From assembly GCA_017398105.1 (NCBI GenBank), contig JAFQHF010000043.1, positions 1 through 35,000 on the forward strand: a DNA stretch of 35,000 nt, in the 5' to 3' direction. The DNA comes from Oscillospiraceae bacterium (GTDB lineage Bacteria > Bacillota_A > Clostridia > Oscillospirales > Oscillospiraceae). The notes under the pieces were generated by a model, which made no database searches, was not told the DNA's origin, and worked only from the letters and a program-made list of their open reading frames with translations. Numbering within the stretch: position 1 is the stretch's first letter; each line of letters starts with the position of its first letter. A program made the position numbers and the translations under genes. This document shows, piece by piece, positions 15,230 to 23,366 of this stretch.

Positions 15230-16132
15230 ATGAAAGGTATCATTCTCGCCGGCGGTTCCGGCACACGGCTGTACCCCTTGACCAAGGTCACTTCCAAGCA
15301 ATTGCTCCCTGTTTATGATAAACCCATGATCTACTATCCTCTGTCCACGCTGATGCTGGCGGGCATCCGGGATATTCTGATCATTTCCACCCCCACGGAT
15401 ACGCCCCGGTTTGAAGACCTTTTGGGCGATGGCAGCCATTTCGGCATTCACTTAAGCTATGCCGTGCAGCCCTCTCCCGATGGACTGGCCCAGGCCTTCC
15501 TGATCGGAAGAGACTTTATCGGTGACGACGAATGCGCCATGATCCTGGGCGATAATATTTTCTACGGAAACGGTTTCTCCGATATCCTGTTCCAGGCCCG
15601 GGAAAACGCGGAAAAGGGAAGGGCGACAGTTTTCGGCTACTACGTCCCCGACCCGGAGCGGTTCGGCGTGGTGGAGTTTGACGACAATGAAAAGGTTATT
15701 TCTGTTGAGGAAAAGCCTGCCAATCCCAAGAGCAATTATGCCATCACCGGCCTGTATTTCTATCCCACCGGCGTTGCGGAAAAGGCTGCCGAAGTGAAAC
15801 CCTCCGCCCGCGGTGAACTGGAGATCACCACCCTGAACGATATGTATCTGCAGGAAGGCTTGCTGGATGCAAAGATTTTCGGCCGGGGCTTTGCCTGGCT
15901 GGATACCGGAACAATGGAAAGTCTGCTGGAGGCAGCGGAATTCGTCCACATGGTGGAAAAGCGCCAGGGTGTGAAAATTTCCGCGCCTGAAGAAATCGCC
16001 TACCGCTTTGGCTGGATCAATACGGAAGAGCTGCTGGAATCCGCCAAGCTTTACGGCAAGTCTCCCTATGGACGCCATCTGCGCCAGGTGGCTGAAGACA
16101 AGTTCAAGAGTTTCATGAAAAACCGCAATTGA
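15230..16132 (+). CDS. rfbA: Glucose-1-phosphate thymidylyltransferase
   Basis: Makes dTDP-glucose from dTTP and glucose-1-phosphate, the first step to dTDP-deoxysugars. The N terminus carries the full signature [18 protein letters not shown] followed by [17 protein letters not shown], and GDNIFYG occurs in the catalytic region. The length (300 residues) matches RmlA/RfbA. An in-frame GTG at 15224 is part of the ribosome site AGGAGGG (15218-15224), so the ATG at 15230 is the start. First gene of a six-gene operon. Confidence 0.97.
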   Translation: MKGIILAGGSGTRLYPLTKVTSKQLLPVYDKPMIYYPLSTLMLAGIRDILIISTPTDTPRFEDLLGDGSHFGIHLSYAVQPSPDGLAQAFLIGRDFIGDDECAMILGDNIFYGNGFSDILFQARENAEKGRATVFGYYVPDPERFGVVEFDDNEKVISVEEKPANPKSNYAITGLYFYPTGVAEKAAEVKPSARGELEITTLNDMYLQEGLLDAKIFGRGFAWLDTGTMESLLEAAEFVHMVEKRQGVKISAPEEIAYRFGWINTEELLESAKLYGKSPYGRHLRQVAEDKFKSFMKNRN

Positions 16133-16142
16133 GGATTTTGAT

Positions 16143-17165
16143 ATGACAATTATCGTAACCGGCGGCGCCGGATTTATCGGTTCCAATTTTATATTCCATA
16201 TGCTGGGCAAGTATCCGGACTATCGGATCATCTGCCTGGATAAGCTGACCTATGCGGGCAATCTGTCCACCCTGGCTCCCGTCATGGAGCACCCCAATTT
16301 CCGCTTTGTGAAGCTGGATATCTGCGACCGGGCCGGTGTGTATCAGCTCTTTGAAGAAGAACACCCTGATATTGTTGTAAATTTTGCCGCAGAGAGCCAT
16401 GTGGATCGTTCCATTGAAAATCCCGAGGTCTTCCTGCAGACCAATATTCTGGGCACCCAGGTTCTGATGGATGCCTGCCGCAAGTACGGCATTCAGCGTT
16501 ACCACCAGGTTTCCACCGACGAAGTGTACGGTGACCTGCCGCTGGACCGGCCCGACCTGTTCTTCACCGAGGAGACCCCCATCCATACCAGCTCCCCCTA
16601 CTCCTCCTCCAAGGCCGGTGCTGACCTGCTGGTGCAGGCATACCACCGTACCTACGGTCTGCCCGTCACCATTTCCCGCTGCTCCAATAACTATGGCCCC
16701 TATCATTTCCCTGAGAAGCTGATCCCCCTGATGATCGCCAATGCCCTGAATGACAAGCCTCTGCCTGTCTATGGGGAGGGACTGAATGTGCGGGACTGGC
16801 TGTATGTGGAGGATCACTGCAAGGCAATCGATCTGATCATTCACAAGGGCCGGGTAGGCGAGGTCTACAACATCGGCGGCCACAATGAGATGAAGAACAT
16901 CGATATCGTGAAGATCATCTGCAAGGCTTTGGGCAAACCTGAAAGCCTGATCACCTTCGTCAAAGACCGGAAGGGTCACGATATGCGCTATGCCATCGAC
17001 CCCACCAAGATCCACACCGAGCTTGGCTGGCTGCCGGAAACCATGCTTGCCGACGGCATTCAGAAGACAATTGCCTGGTATCTTGAAAACCGGGAGTGGT
17101 GGCAGACCATTATTTCCGGCGAATATCAGAATTACTACGAGAAAATGTACGGAAACAGAGGATAA
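16143..17165 (+). CDS. rfbB: dTDP-glucose 4,6-dehydratase
   Basis: Converts dTDP-glucose to dTDP-4-keto-6-deoxyglucose using bound NAD. An extended short-chain dehydrogenase of 340 residues: nucleotide-binding GGAGFIG at 7-13, catalytic T125-D126-E127 in VSTDEVYG, and Y153xxxK157 in SPYSSSKAGAD. It is 10 nt behind rfbA, with GAGGA overlapping the rfbA stop. Confidence 0.97.
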   Translation: MTIIVTGGAGFIGSNFIFHMLGKYPDYRIICLDKLTYAGNLSTLAPVMEHPNFRFVKLDICDRAGVYQLFEEEHPDIVVNFAAESHVDRSIENPEVFLQTNILGTQVLMDACRKYGIQRYHQVSTDEVYGDLPLDRPDLFFTEETPIHTSSPYSSSKAGADLLVQAYHRTYGLPVTISRCSNNYGPYHFPEKLIPLMIANALNDKPLPVYGEGLNVRDWLYVEDHCKAIDLIIHKGRVGEVYNIGGHNEMKNIDIVKIICKALGKPESLITFVKDRKGHDMRYAIDPTKIHTELGWLPETMLADGIQKTIAWYLENREWWQTIISGEYQNYYEKMYGNRG

Positions 17166-17167
17166 CC

Positions 17168-17755
17168 ATGGGACAGATCAAAGTGACAAGATGCCCCATT
17201 GAGGGCCTGTGCATCATCGAGCCTGCGGTTCACGGGGATTCCCGGGGATATTTCATGGAGACCTACAACCTCAATGACATGCATGAGCATGGCCTGGATA
17301 TGGTTTTCGTCCAGGACAACCAGAGCATGTCCACCAAGGGTGTTCTGAGAGGTTTACACACCCAGAAGGAGCATCCCCAGGGCAAGCTGGTGCGGGTCAT
17401 TCAGGGCCGTGTTTTCGATGTGGCCGTTGACCTGCGCGCGGGTTCCGAAACCTACGGTAAATGGTACGGCGTTGAGCTGTCCGCCGAGAATAAAAAACAG
17501 TTCTATATCCCTGAGGGCTTCGCCCACGGTTTTTTGGTGCTGTCGGACACTGCGGAATTCTGCTATAAGGTCACGGATTTTTACCACCCCAATGACGAGC
17601 TGGGCGTTGCCTGGAACGATCCTTCCATCGGCATCCTCTGGCCGGAGGTTACCGGCGAATACCGGGGCAGCGCCAGCGCGGAAGGCTACTGCCTGAAAGA
17701 CGGCACCCCGCTGAAGCTCAGTGAAAAGGATCAAAAACTTTCTACCTTACTATAA
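17168..17755 (+). CDS. rfbC: dTDP-4-dehydrorhamnose 3,5-epimerase
   Basis: Epimerises dTDP-4-keto-6-deoxyglucose at C3 and C5, giving dTDP-4-keto-rhamnose. Cupin-fold RmlC of 195 residues: FVQDNQSMSTKGVLRGLH with the catalytic His64, then the barrel segment QFYIPEGFAHGF. The frame is open further upstream (to 17096), but that part overlaps rfbB; the ATG at 17168, with AGAGGA just before it, gives the family-typical length. The usual next gene, rfbD (reductase to dTDP-rhamnose), is not here; a glycosyltransferase follows instead. Confidence 0.96.
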   Translation: MGQIKVTRCPIEGLCIIEPAVHGDSRGYFMETYNLNDMHEHGLDMVFVQDNQSMSTKGVLRGLHTQKEHPQGKLVRVIQGRVFDVAVDLRAGSETYGKWYGVELSAENKKQFYIPEGFAHGFLVLSDTAEFCYKVTDFYHPNDELGVAWNDPSIGILWPEVTGEYRGSASAEGYCLKDGTPLKLSEKDQKLSTLL

Positions 17756-17770
17756 CCTAGGAGATCACCC

Positions 17771-19051
17771 ATGCAGCATATCGATTACCAATATCTGCGC
17801 CCCAAGAAAGCGGAAGCCCTGAAAAAATGGGTGGATGCCCCCATCGAAGTCCGGGAGAATCCGGAAGTCTGGCAGGGTAAAAACGCCACCATCCTGCCCC
17901 TGCGCCGGGACCCCAGCTTTGGTCTGCTGTTCGGCAAGGGCGGTGTTGTGGACTGTGACGGAAACTATGTGAATCTGTCCGCCATCCCTCTGCGTGTGCA
18001 GTACAGCTATCCCTTTGAAAACGCAGAGTATAAGGATGAAAAAGTCGTCTACTGCGGCTATCTGGTGAACCACTGGGGCCATTACCTGATCGAAGGTGTG
18101 ACCCGTCTGTGGTACTTCCTGGAAAATGACGAGAGCGTTGACAAATACGTTTTCTTCCTGGACGAAAACGAACAGCGGGAGATTAGGGGCAACTACCGGG
18201 AATTCCTGGAGCTGCTGAAGATCTGGGACAAGCTGGAGATCATCAACAAGCCTACCACCTATCGGGAGGTCATCGTCCCGGAGCTGGGCATCGTCTGCCG
18301 GGAAAGCTATACGCCCAAGCTGCTGGATGTGTTTGACCGGGCTGCGGAAAATGTGGTTCCTGATCCTGCCTGGGAAACCCCGGAAAAGATCTACTACAGC
18401 CGCAGCCAGTTTAAGAAGGGCATGCAGTTTGAGTTCGGCTTTGATTCTCTGGACAATTTCTTTGAGAAAAACGGCTATACCATTCTCTATCCCGAAAAAG
18501 TGCCCCTAAGCCGGATGATCCACTATATCCGCAATGCCAAGGTGGTGGCATCCCTTTCCGGCTCCCTGCCGCACAATATGCTCTTTGCGAACCAGGGACA
18601 GAAACTGGAAATCATCGAGCGGCTGGTCATTAGCGATGACAACCAGACCGATGTGAACCGGATGAGAGAGCTGGATGTTGTCTATGTGGATGCCAACATT
18701 CCCATTTATACCATCGACTTTGTAGGTCCCTTCATCATGGGCTATACCCCCGAGCTGCAGCGCTTTGCCGAAGACAGAGGGTATCTTCCTCCGGATGAAC
18801 AGTACCTGACCAAAAAGCACTATAAAAAATGCTTCCGGAAATATATGTACGCCTATCAGGATCTGTACCGCTACAACTGGTTCATGCACGACTGGTATGG
18901 CCCCTTTGCCGAATCCCAGCATGAAGGCTTCCTGGCGGGGCATGCATTCTTCGGCGACTACCTGGACGGCAAACGCCCCTTCCGCTGGCATCATTACTTT
19001 GAACTGCACTATTTCAAGCAGTTCATCAAGCGGATCATCAAGAAAGATTGA
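17771..19051 (+). CDS. Glycosyltransferase family 61 (DUF563)-like protein
   Basis: Probable glycosyltransferase acting on a surface glycan, 426 residues. GT61/DUF563 landmarks are in order: NHWGHYLIEGVTRLWYFL near residues 98-115, EKIYYSRSQFKKG in the middle, and a nucleotide-site-like VVASLSGSLPHNMLFANQG about 40 residues later, followed by LEIIER. The C terminus is rich in aromatic residues. AGGAGAT precedes the ATG, 15 nt after rfbC. Its stop overlaps the region just before the aminotransferase gene. The position in the dTDP-sugar operon suggests it uses the sugar made by its neighbours; donor and acceptor are inferred only. Confidence 0.8.
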   Translation: MQHIDYQYLRPKKAEALKKWVDAPIEVRENPEVWQGKNATILPLRRDPSFGLLFGKGGVVDCDGNYVNLSAIPLRVQYSYPFENAEYKDEKVVYCGYLVNHWGHYLIEGVTRLWYFLENDESVDKYVFFLDENEQREIRGNYREFLELLKIWDKLEIINKPTTYREVIVPELGIVCRESYTPKLLDVFDRAAENVVPDPAWETPEKIYYSRSQFKKGMQFEFGFDSLDNFFEKNGYTILYPEKVPLSRMIHYIRNAKVVASLSGSLPHNMLFANQGQKLEIIERLVISDDNQTDVNRMRELDVVYVDANIPIYTIDFVGPFIMGYTPELQRFAEDRGYLPPDEQYLTKKHYKKCFRKYMYAYQDLYRYNWFMHDWYGPFAESQHEGFLAGHAFFGDYLDGKRPFRWHHYFELHYFKQFIKRIIKKD

Positions 19052-19065
19052 GAGGATATCAGATT

Positions 19066-20199
19066 ATGTCTATCCAAGTTCTGAAACCCAAATTCCATAT
19101 CGAAGAATGCCTGGATCAGGTTCGGGAGTGCCTGGAAAAGAGCTGGACCGGCTCCGGCTTCAAGACCGCTGAGCTGGAAACCAAGTGGAAGGAATACACC
19201 GGTCATCCTCATGCCTGCTTCCTGAACTCCAATACCTCCGGACTGCACCTGGCTGTGAATATCATGAAGCGCCGCTTCGGCTGGCAGGACGGCGATGAGA
19301 TCATCTCCACCCCCATTACCTTCGTGGCCACCAACCACGCCATTCTCTACGAAGGCATGAAGCCCTGCTTTGCCGACGTGGACGAATACCTGTGCCTGGA
19401 CCCTGTGGACGTTGAAAAGAAGATCAACGAAAGAACCCGTGCCATCGCCTACGTGGGCTACGGCGGCCGTGTCGGTCAGCTGGACAAGATCATCGCCCTG
19501 TGTAAAAAGTACGGTCTGAAGCTGATCCTGGACGCTGCACACATGGCCGGCACCCGGGTGAACGGCGTGACCCCCGGCACCTGGGAGGGCGTGGATGTTA
19601 CCGTCTATTCCTATCAGGCGGTTAAGAACCTGCCCACCGGCGACAGCGGCATGATCTGCTTCGCTGACGAGTCCATGGATAAGGAATGCCGTATGGTGTC
19701 CTGGATGGGCATCAACAAGGATACCTATGCCCGCACCAGCAGCGAGGGTACCTACAAGTGGAACTACGGCGTGGACTATGTCGGTTTCAAGTACAACGGA
19801 AATGCCATCATGGCCGGCATCGCCCTGGCACAGCTGCCCTACCTGGATGAGGAAAATGCCCGCCGCCGGGAAATGGCTGCCATCTATGACAAGGCTTTTG
19901 AGAGTAATCCCAATATCCGCATCATCCGGGCACCCTATCCCCAGGAGTGCAGCTACCACATCTACGAGATCGCCGTTCCCGACCGGGAGGCCCTGCTCAG
20001 CGAGCTGGCAAGAAACGACATCTACGGCGGTGTCCACTACCGGGACAATACGGAATTCTCCATGTATACCTATGCCCAGGGTACCTGTCCCGTGGCCCAC
20101 GAGATCACGAAGCACATCATCACCATGCCCCTGCACATGTATCTGACCGATGAGGATGTGCAGCACATTGCGGACATTGTCAACGCCTTTGTAAAGTAA
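19066..20199 (+). CDS. DegT/DnrJ/EryC1/StrS-family sugar aminotransferase
   Basis: PLP-dependent enzyme of 377 residues that typically converts a nucleotide-linked keto sugar to an amino sugar using glutamate or glutamine. D156 in LILDAAHMAGT and the Schiff-base lysine K187 in YSYQAVKNLPTGDSG match the fold-type I family; LNSNTSGLHLA is the cofactor-phosphate segment. An in-frame TTG at 19048 overlaps the preceding stop; the ATG at 19066, with GAGGAT about 9 nt upstream, is preferred. Next to rfbABC and without rfbD, it may aminate a dTDP-4-keto sugar (inference). A dehydratase-type member of the same fold is excluded by the conserved lysine. Confidence 0.9.
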   Translation: MSIQVLKPKFHIEECLDQVRECLEKSWTGSGFKTAELETKWKEYTGHPHACFLNSNTSGLHLAVNIMKRRFGWQDGDEIISTPITFVATNHAILYEGMKPCFADVDEYLCLDPVDVEKKINERTRAIAYVGYGGRVGQLDKIIALCKKYGLKLILDAAHMAGTRVNGVTPGTWEGVDVTVYSYQAVKNLPTGDSGMICFADESMDKECRMVSWMGINKDTYARTSSEGTYKWNYGVDYVGFKYNGNAIMAGIALAQLPYLDEENARRREMAAIYDKAFESNPNIRIIRAPYPQECSYHIYEIAVPDREALLSELARNDIYGGVHYRDNTEFSMYTYAQGTCPVAHEITKHIITMPLHMYLTDEDVQHIADIVNAFVK

Positions 20200-20209
20200 G
20201 GAGAGAACC

Positions 20210-20563
20210 ATGCTGTTTCTTGAGTATCCTCCCTGCACCACCTGCAAAAAGGCAAAAAAGTGGCTGGACACCCACAACGTTTCCTACACTGCCCGGCATA
20301 TCAAGGAAGAGAATCCTTCCTATGAGGAGCTGGCTGCATGGCTCAATATGAGCGGCCTGCCGGTGAAGAAGTTCTTCAACACCAGCGGACTGCTGTATAA
20401 GTCCATGGAGCTCAAGGATAAGCTTCCCGGCATGACTGTGGAGGAGCAGCTGCGGCTTCTTGCTTCCGACGGAATGCTGGTAAAGCGGCCCATTGTGGTT
20501 ACGGACAACGGAACCGTTCTGGTGGGCTTTCAGGAAGAGAAGTGGCAGGAAGCGCTTTTGTAA
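20210..20563 (+). CDS. ArsC/Spx-family protein with CxxC
   Basis: Small thioredoxin-fold protein, 117 residues, of the ArsC/Spx/YffB family. It begins MLFLEYPPCTTCKKAKKWL with C9xxC12, and the family RP motif appears as MLVKRPIVV. Related proteins are arsenate reductases or RNA-polymerase-binding redox regulators. The second cysteine and the lack of arsenic genes make a redox or Spx-like role as likely as arsenate reduction. It follows the aminotransferase by 10 nt with AAGGAGAG, so it is the last gene of the sugar operon, an unexpected partner. Confidence 0.85.
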   Translation: MLFLEYPPCTTCKKAKKWLDTHNVSYTARHIKEENPSYEELAAWLNMSGLPVKKFFNTSGLLYKSMELKDKLPGMTVEEQLRLLASDGMLVKRPIVVTDNGTVLVGFQEEKWQEALL

Positions 20564-20583
20564 CTGCCAAATTGAAACAAACA

Positions 20584-20615
20584 ACAGGCACAACAGATTT
20601 TTCTGCTGTGCCTGT
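20584..20615 (+). terminator. Hairpin ending the dTDP-sugar operon
   Basis: ACAGGCACA (20584-20592) pairs with TGTGCCTGT (20607-20615), with four more inner pairs and a T-rich loop. No T-tract follows, so termination strength is uncertain. Confidence 0.5.
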
Positions 20616-20617
20616 AC

Positions 20618-20646
20618 TTGTATCCTCTGCGTGCATTGTGTAATAA
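20618..20646 (+). promoter_or_regulatory. Possible promoter of the LD-carboxypeptidase gene
   Basis: TTGTAT (20618-20623), 17-nt spacer, TAATAA (20641-20646), about 44 nt upstream of the ATG. Confidence 0.5.
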
Positions 20647-20689
20647 AGAAAAATAAGAAAGAATACCCAGAGAAATCAGGAGGTATTGT

Positions 20690-21727
20690 ATGATCAAGCC
20701 AAAAAGACTGCAAAAAGGCGACAAAGTTGCAATCGTTTCTTTATCCCGGGGCATGCTCGGTGAGAAGATGTTCCGGCATAAATATGACCTCGCCAAAAAG
20801 CGATTAGAGGAAGAATACGGCCTGGAAGTTGTGGCTATGCCGAATGCATTAAAAGGGATGGACTATTTGTATCAGCATCCTGAAGCACGGGCACAGGATT
20901 TGATGGATGCTTTCCGGGATCCTGAGATCAAAGCCGTCTTCAATGCCATTGGCGGAGATGATACCATCCGGCTACTGCCTTATATCGATTTTGATGTTTT
21001 GAAACAGAATCCCAAAATATTTACCGGCTTTTCCGATTCCACTACCAATCATTTCATGATGTATAAGGCCGGCATTGTTTCCTACTACGGCCTGTCTGTG
21101 ATGAACAACATTGCGGAATATGTTTCCATCAACGAATACACAAAAGAAGCCATGGAAAGAATCCTGTTTGCGCCCCAGGAAACACTGGAGATCAAATGCA
21201 GTGATTTCTGCAGCTATGAAAAGGATAAAATCTGGTGGAAAGAAGAAAACGCAGACCAGGCAACACCGCGATTTCCGAATACGGGCTATGAAATCCTCCA
21301 GGGAACCGGAAAGGTGACTGGAGAATTGCTGGGCGGCTGCATCGATGTTTTCCCGGAATTGCTGGGAACAGCCCTGTGGCCTGCACCGGATGAATGGAAA
21401 AACAAGATCCTGCTGATAGAAACAAGCGAAGCGGACATGCCGGAAATGGTGTTATGCTGGCTCCTGAGAAATTTGCATGCCCAGGGAATCCTGGATGTGA
21501 TCAGCGGAATCCTTGTAGGAAAACCTGCAGTAGCGGAAAAATCAGACGCTTACAAGGCGGTTTACAGGCAGGTTGTCGGGTTTGAGGCAAAGCTGCCCGA
21601 TCTTCCAATCCTGTATAACGTAAATGTGGGACATGCCTATCCCATCGGGCTTTTCCCGCTGGGTCTGAAATACGAAATCGACTGCGGCAGAAAAACACTC
21701 ACCTTGCTGGAACCTGGCACGGAATAA
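20690..21727 (+). CDS. S66-family LD-carboxypeptidase/MccF-like serine peptidase
   Basis: Cytoplasmic serine peptidase, 345 residues. LdcA members trim the terminal D-Ala from recycled muropeptides; MccF members cleave microcin C-type adducts. The nucleophile is S115 in FTGFSDSTTN, with the glutamate in ILLIETSEADMPE and the histidine in NVGHAYPIGLFPLG completing the S66 Ser-Glu-His set. The oxyanion-side segment FNAIGGDDTIRLLPYID is also typical. The long middle segment and GFSDST are closer to MccF-like members. AGGAGGT precedes the ATG. It stands alone between its own promoter and a terminator shared with glnA. Confidence 0.9.
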   Translation: MIKPKRLQKGDKVAIVSLSRGMLGEKMFRHKYDLAKKRLEEEYGLEVVAMPNALKGMDYLYQHPEARAQDLMDAFRDPEIKAVFNAIGGDDTIRLLPYIDFDVLKQNPKIFTGFSDSTTNHFMMYKAGIVSYYGLSVMNNIAEYVSINEYTKEAMERILFAPQETLEIKCSDFCSYEKDKIWWKEENADQATPRFPNTGYEILQGTGKVTGELLGGCIDVFPELLGTALWPAPDEWKNKILLIETSEADMPEMVLCWLLRNLHAQGILDVISGILVGKPAVAEKSDAYKAVYRQVVGFEAKLPDLPILYNVNVGHAYPIGLFPLGLKYEIDCGRKTLTLLEPGTE

Positions 21728-21756
21728 TGAATCCCAAAACACTTCCAGAAACATTG

Positions 21757-21789
21757 AAGGCCAAGCTGCAAAAATCGCAGCTTGGCTTT
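21757..21789. terminator. Bidirectional terminator between the S66 peptidase gene and glnA
   Basis: GCCAAGCTGC (21760-21769) pairs perfectly with GCAGCTTGGC (21777-21786), extended by flanking AAG/TTT, so a short U-run forms in either direction. It lies between the two converging genes. Confidence 0.8.
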
Positions 21790-21803
21790 CATACGTTTTG
21801 CAA

Positions 21804-23228
21804 TTACAGGTTATAGTACCGGTCAAACTCTGCAGGATGGGGAATCTTTGCCAGCTCGGCGCATTCGGCGCGCTTGGTTTTGATGAAATTCTTCAGCAGA
21901 ATCTCGGGGAAGACACCGCCGGCGGTCAGGTAGTCGTGGTCGGCTTCCAGAGCGTCCAGGGCTTCGTCCAGGGAGGTAGGCAGGCTCTTCAGCTTCTTTT
22001 TTTCTTCCTCGGGCAGGTTGTACAGGTTCATGTCGTAGGGGCCCCAGCCGTTTTCGTGGGGATCGATCTGGTTCTTGATACCGTCCAGACCGGCCATCAG
22101 GATGGCGGCATAGCAGAAGTAGGGGTTGCAGGTGGCATCAGGGTTGCGCAGCTCGAACCGGCGCATTTTGGGGGTCTTGGCGTAGGCAGGGATCCGGATG
22201 ACGGCGGAACGGTTGGAGGTGGCATAACCAACGGTTACGGGAGCCTCGAAGCCGGGCACCAGACGCTTGAAGGAGTTGGTGGAGGGGTTGGTCAGGGCGC
22301 ACAGGGAAGCAATGTGCTTCAGCAGACCGCCCATGAACCAGTGGGCTTCCTTGCTCAGGTGGGAATAGCCGTTGTCATCGGAGAACACAGGCTCGCCGTC
22401 CTTCAGCAGCAGCATGTGCACGTGCATGCCGGAACCGGCTTCGCCGTAAACGGGCTTGGGCATCAGGGTTGCGCTGAAGCCGTGCTTCAGGGCGGTGTTG
22501 CGGATGATATACTTGATCATCATGGAAGCGTCTGCCATTTTGGACATCTGGCCCAGCTTGGGCTCGATCTCGAACTGGCCGGAGGCGCTGACCTCGGGAT
22601 GATGATATTTGATGGGAATGCCGGCTTCTTCCATCAGCAGGCACATCTCGCTGCGGCACTCGTAGGTGGGGTCGAAGGGCTTTGCGATGTGGTAGTTCTT
22701 CTGCTTGGGAACCACAACGCCCTGACCCTGGATGCCGCTGTTCCAGTAGGACTGGGCATAATCCAGATTCATGCCGATGGAGAAGGGCTGAACCTCCCAA
22801 CCCACCTGGTTGAACAGATAGAACTCAAACTCGGGCAGGATCAGCATGGTATCGGCAATGCCGGAGTCCTGCATATACTTTTCAGCAGCCAGAACGATGT
22901 TTCTGGGGTACTGAGCCAGAGGACGGTTCTGGGGATAGTCGATGATCATGGCGTTGCCGGTCATGGACAGGGTGGGGATCTGGCAGAAGGGATCGACCAC
23001 AGCGGTGTCGGGATCGGGAATGAAGACCATGTCGCTCTTTTCCACCACGGCGTAGCCATAGTTGGAAGCATCGAAGCCAACGCCTTCAACCATCATGTCT
23101 TCGTTGAAGTCAGCGGCGGGGATCGTCACATGGCGGAACTGGCCGTGGATGTCCACCATCTTGAAGTCCACCATCTGAATGTTCTTTTCCTGGATCAGGT
23201 TCATAACGTCCTGAACAGTTTTGCTCAT
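21804..23228 (-). CDS. glnA: Glutamine synthetase, type I
   Basis: Makes glutamine from glutamate, ammonia and ATP; a dodecameric cytoplasmic enzyme. 474 residues with VDFKMVDIHGQFRHV near the N terminus, the metal/ATP segment GEAGSGMHVHMLL, and the long ATP-binding stretch beginning NPSTNSFKRLVPGFEAP and ending NRSAVIRIP. Near residue 403 it has NLYNLPEEE, matching the adenylylation-loop form (NLYDLPPEE) of type I-beta enzymes rather than the Bacillus I-alpha type; that Tyr403 is modified here is not shown. CGGAGGT lies 7 nt before the ATG. It has an excellent promoter and a 17-bp palindrome in its leader. It assimilates ammonium, the product of the NrfA enzymes, though the genes are not linked. 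Confidence 0.96.
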   Translation of the reverse strand: MSKTVQDVMNLIQEKNIQMVDFKMVDIHGQFRHVTIPAADFNEDMMVEGVGFDASNYGYAVVEKSDMVFIPDPDTAVVDPFCQIPTLSMTGNAMIIDYPQNRPLAQYPRNIVLAAEKYMQDSGIADTMLILPEFEFYLFNQVGWEVQPFSIGMNLDYAQSYWNSGIQGQGVVVPKQKNYHIAKPFDPTYECRSEMCLLMEEAGIPIKYHHPEVSASGQFEIEPKLGQMSKMADASMMIKYIIRNTALKHGFSATLMPKPVYGEAGSGMHVHMLLLKDGEPVFSDDNGYSHLSKEAHWFMGGLLKHIASLCALTNPSTNSFKRLVPGFEAPVTVGYATSNRSAVIRIPAYAKTPKMRRFELRNPDATCNPYFCYAAILMAGLDGIKNQIDPHENGWGPYDMNLYNLPEEEKKKLKSLPTSLDEALDALEADHDYLTAGGVFPEILLKNFIKTKRAECAELAKIPHPAEFDRYYNL

Positions 23229-23242
23229 ATCAATTACCTCCG

Positions 23243-23259
23243 AAAGTAAAATTTACTTT
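23243..23259. promoter_or_regulatory. 17-bp palindrome in the glnA leader
   Basis: AAAGTAAA-A-TTTACTTT forms perfect 8-bp arms around one base, between the glnA -10 and its ribosome site. Position suits a repressor roadblock. It does not match the GlnR consensus TGTNA-N7-TNACA. Confidence 0.55.
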
Positions 23260-23272
23260 GCCTGTATCTAGT

Positions 23273-23301
23273 ATTATACAGAATTCTGCTTCTTTCGTCA
23301 A
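23273..23301 (-). promoter_or_regulatory. Strong SigA-type promoter of glnA
   Basis: Read on the minus strand: TTGACG (23301-23296), 17-nt spacer, TATAAT (23278-23273). Confidence 0.85.
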
Positions 23302-23308
23302 CTTTCTG

Positions 23309-23337
23309 TTGCCAATAAATGGGGTATCAATTATAAT
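23309..23337 (+). promoter_or_regulatory. SigA-type promoter of cutC
   Basis: TTGCCA (23309-23314), 17-nt spacer, TATAAT (23332-23337), 30 nt before the cutC start and back to back with the glnA promoter. Confidence 0.8.
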
Positions 23338-23366
23338 AAAAATCAAAGCTTACAGGAGGTGTTCTT

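Noticed and set aside
21798..23249. Long + strand open frame opposite glnA
   Set aside because: Shadow of the strongly codon-biased glutamine synthetase gene; its start lies inside the terminator side of glnA and no family motif is seen.
23243..23259. GlnR/TnrA binding site upstream of glnA
   Set aside because: The palindrome AAAGTAAA-A-TTTACTTT lacks the TGTNA-N7-TNACA spacing and bases.
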